NCBI GenBank assembly: GCA_003246625.1
Contig: QJZR01000009.1
Coordinates: 44,824 to 108,823, forward strand
Length of the DNA stretch: 64,000 nt
Direction: 5' to 3'
From: Alphaproteobacteria bacterium
GTDB lineage: Bacteria > Pseudomonadota > Alphaproteobacteria > Rhodospirillales > Rhodospirillaceae
Shown: piece by piece, positions 63,772-64,000 of the stretch
Numbering within the stretch: position 1 is the stretch's first letter
Layout of the letters: each line of letters starts with the position of its first letter
Made by a program: the position numbers and the translations under genes
Notes under the pieces: model-generated
Seen by the model: the letters and a program-made list of their open reading frames with translations, nothing else
What the model was told of the DNA's origin: nothing
Database searches by the model: none

Positions 63772-64000
63772 ATGACCCGGGACGAAATCTACGCCACCTT
63801 GTCCGGCTATCTGGTCGAAATGTTCGAAATCCCCGGCGACAAGATCTCCATGGAGTCCACCCTGTTCGAGGACCTGGACCTGGACAGCATCGACGCCGTC
63901 GACCTGGTCGTCAAATTGCAGGCCCTGACCGGCAAGAAGATCAAGCCCGAGCAGTTCAAGACGGTGCGCACGGTCGGCGACGTCGTCGAGCAGGTCCATG
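63772..64000 (+). CDS. Acyl carrier protein 2 (partial, runs off the window)
   Basis: The first 76 codons of a second, different ACP. The attachment motif DLDLDSIDAVDL has Ser39, followed by KLQALTGKKIKPEQFKTVRTVGDVV. The ATG follows the first ACP stop by one base. Paired dissimilar ACPs next to an LPLAT and a chain-length-factor-like protein are the arrangement of aryl-polyene-type clusters. The 3' end is beyond the window. Confidence 0.9.
   Translation, partial: MTRDEIYATLSGYLVEMFEIPGDKISMESTLFEDLDLDSIDAVDLVVKLQALTGKKIKPEQFKTVRTVGDVVEQVH

Overview
The window reads as one contiguous, GC-rich, gene-dense chromosome segment of a flagellated, chemotactic, hopanoid-making alphaproteobacterium. 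Rhodospirillales is the best guess. The grounds are the gene content and order: TrmFO rather than TrmA, a PopZ/DUF2497 gene between tolC and valS, the DUF815 ATPase beside yajC-secDF, the run dgt-argS-SPOR-nagZ-scpAB and tatABC-serS-surE-pcm-nlpD, the HpnC/HpnD/HpnE squalene route, and a PomA/MotA-type stator pair. No transposase, integrase, phage gene, rRNA or CRISPR array was seen.

Layout. 1-150: 5' end of a livH permease. 473-5288: uvrA, a rhodanese-like membrane protein, trmFO. 5382-9996: an NDUFAF6-like synthase-fold protein, then hpnCD (one fused gene), hpnE and sodB. 10070-18850: secF, secD, yajC and a DUF815 ATPase, then nlpD, pcm, surE, serS and tatC. 18847-19440: tatB and tatA. 19554-23582: an inserted plus-strand drug-efflux cassette (two palindromic operators, emrA, emrB, tetR) and a GNAT gene. 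23800-30043: scpB, scpA, nagZ, a SPOR protein, argS and dgt as one tightly overlapping minus-strand operon. 30141-37689: xthA, a hemerythrin-receiver protein, valS, popZ, tolC and a second isoaspartyl methyltransferase-like gene. 37937-38205: tRNA-Asn(GTT) and tRNA-Cys(GCA), each with a recognisable sigma70 promoter.

38389-53675 is the most distinctive part. It holds a type I secretion system: a dedicated TolC, a 2253-residue FecR+RTX surface or secreted protein, a PrtD-type ABC exporter and an HlyD adaptor. A CHASE2-class III nucleotide cyclase lies between the TolC and the RTX gene, and a MotA/MotB-like proton-channel pair follows HlyD. I infer a secreted calcium-folding adhesin under sensory (cyclic-nucleotide) control, possibly functionally tied to motility.

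53676-61234: a metallo-beta-lactamase fold protein; a coupled garR-like reductase and SAM hydroxide adenosyltransferase pair, divergent from a complete DctPQM TRAP transporter; and a Cache chemoreceptor with a good sigma28 (FliA) promoter match. 61188-64000: the left edge of an aryl-polyene-like or other type II fatty-acid/polyketide-like cluster. It shows a phosphopantetheinyl transferase, a chain-length-factor-like ketosynthase without nucleophile, an LPLAT acyltransferase and two acyl carrier proteins, and it runs off the window.

Start codons were chosen from ribosome-binding sites, translational coupling and family N-termini. Functions are by recognition of motifs and synteny, without database searches.
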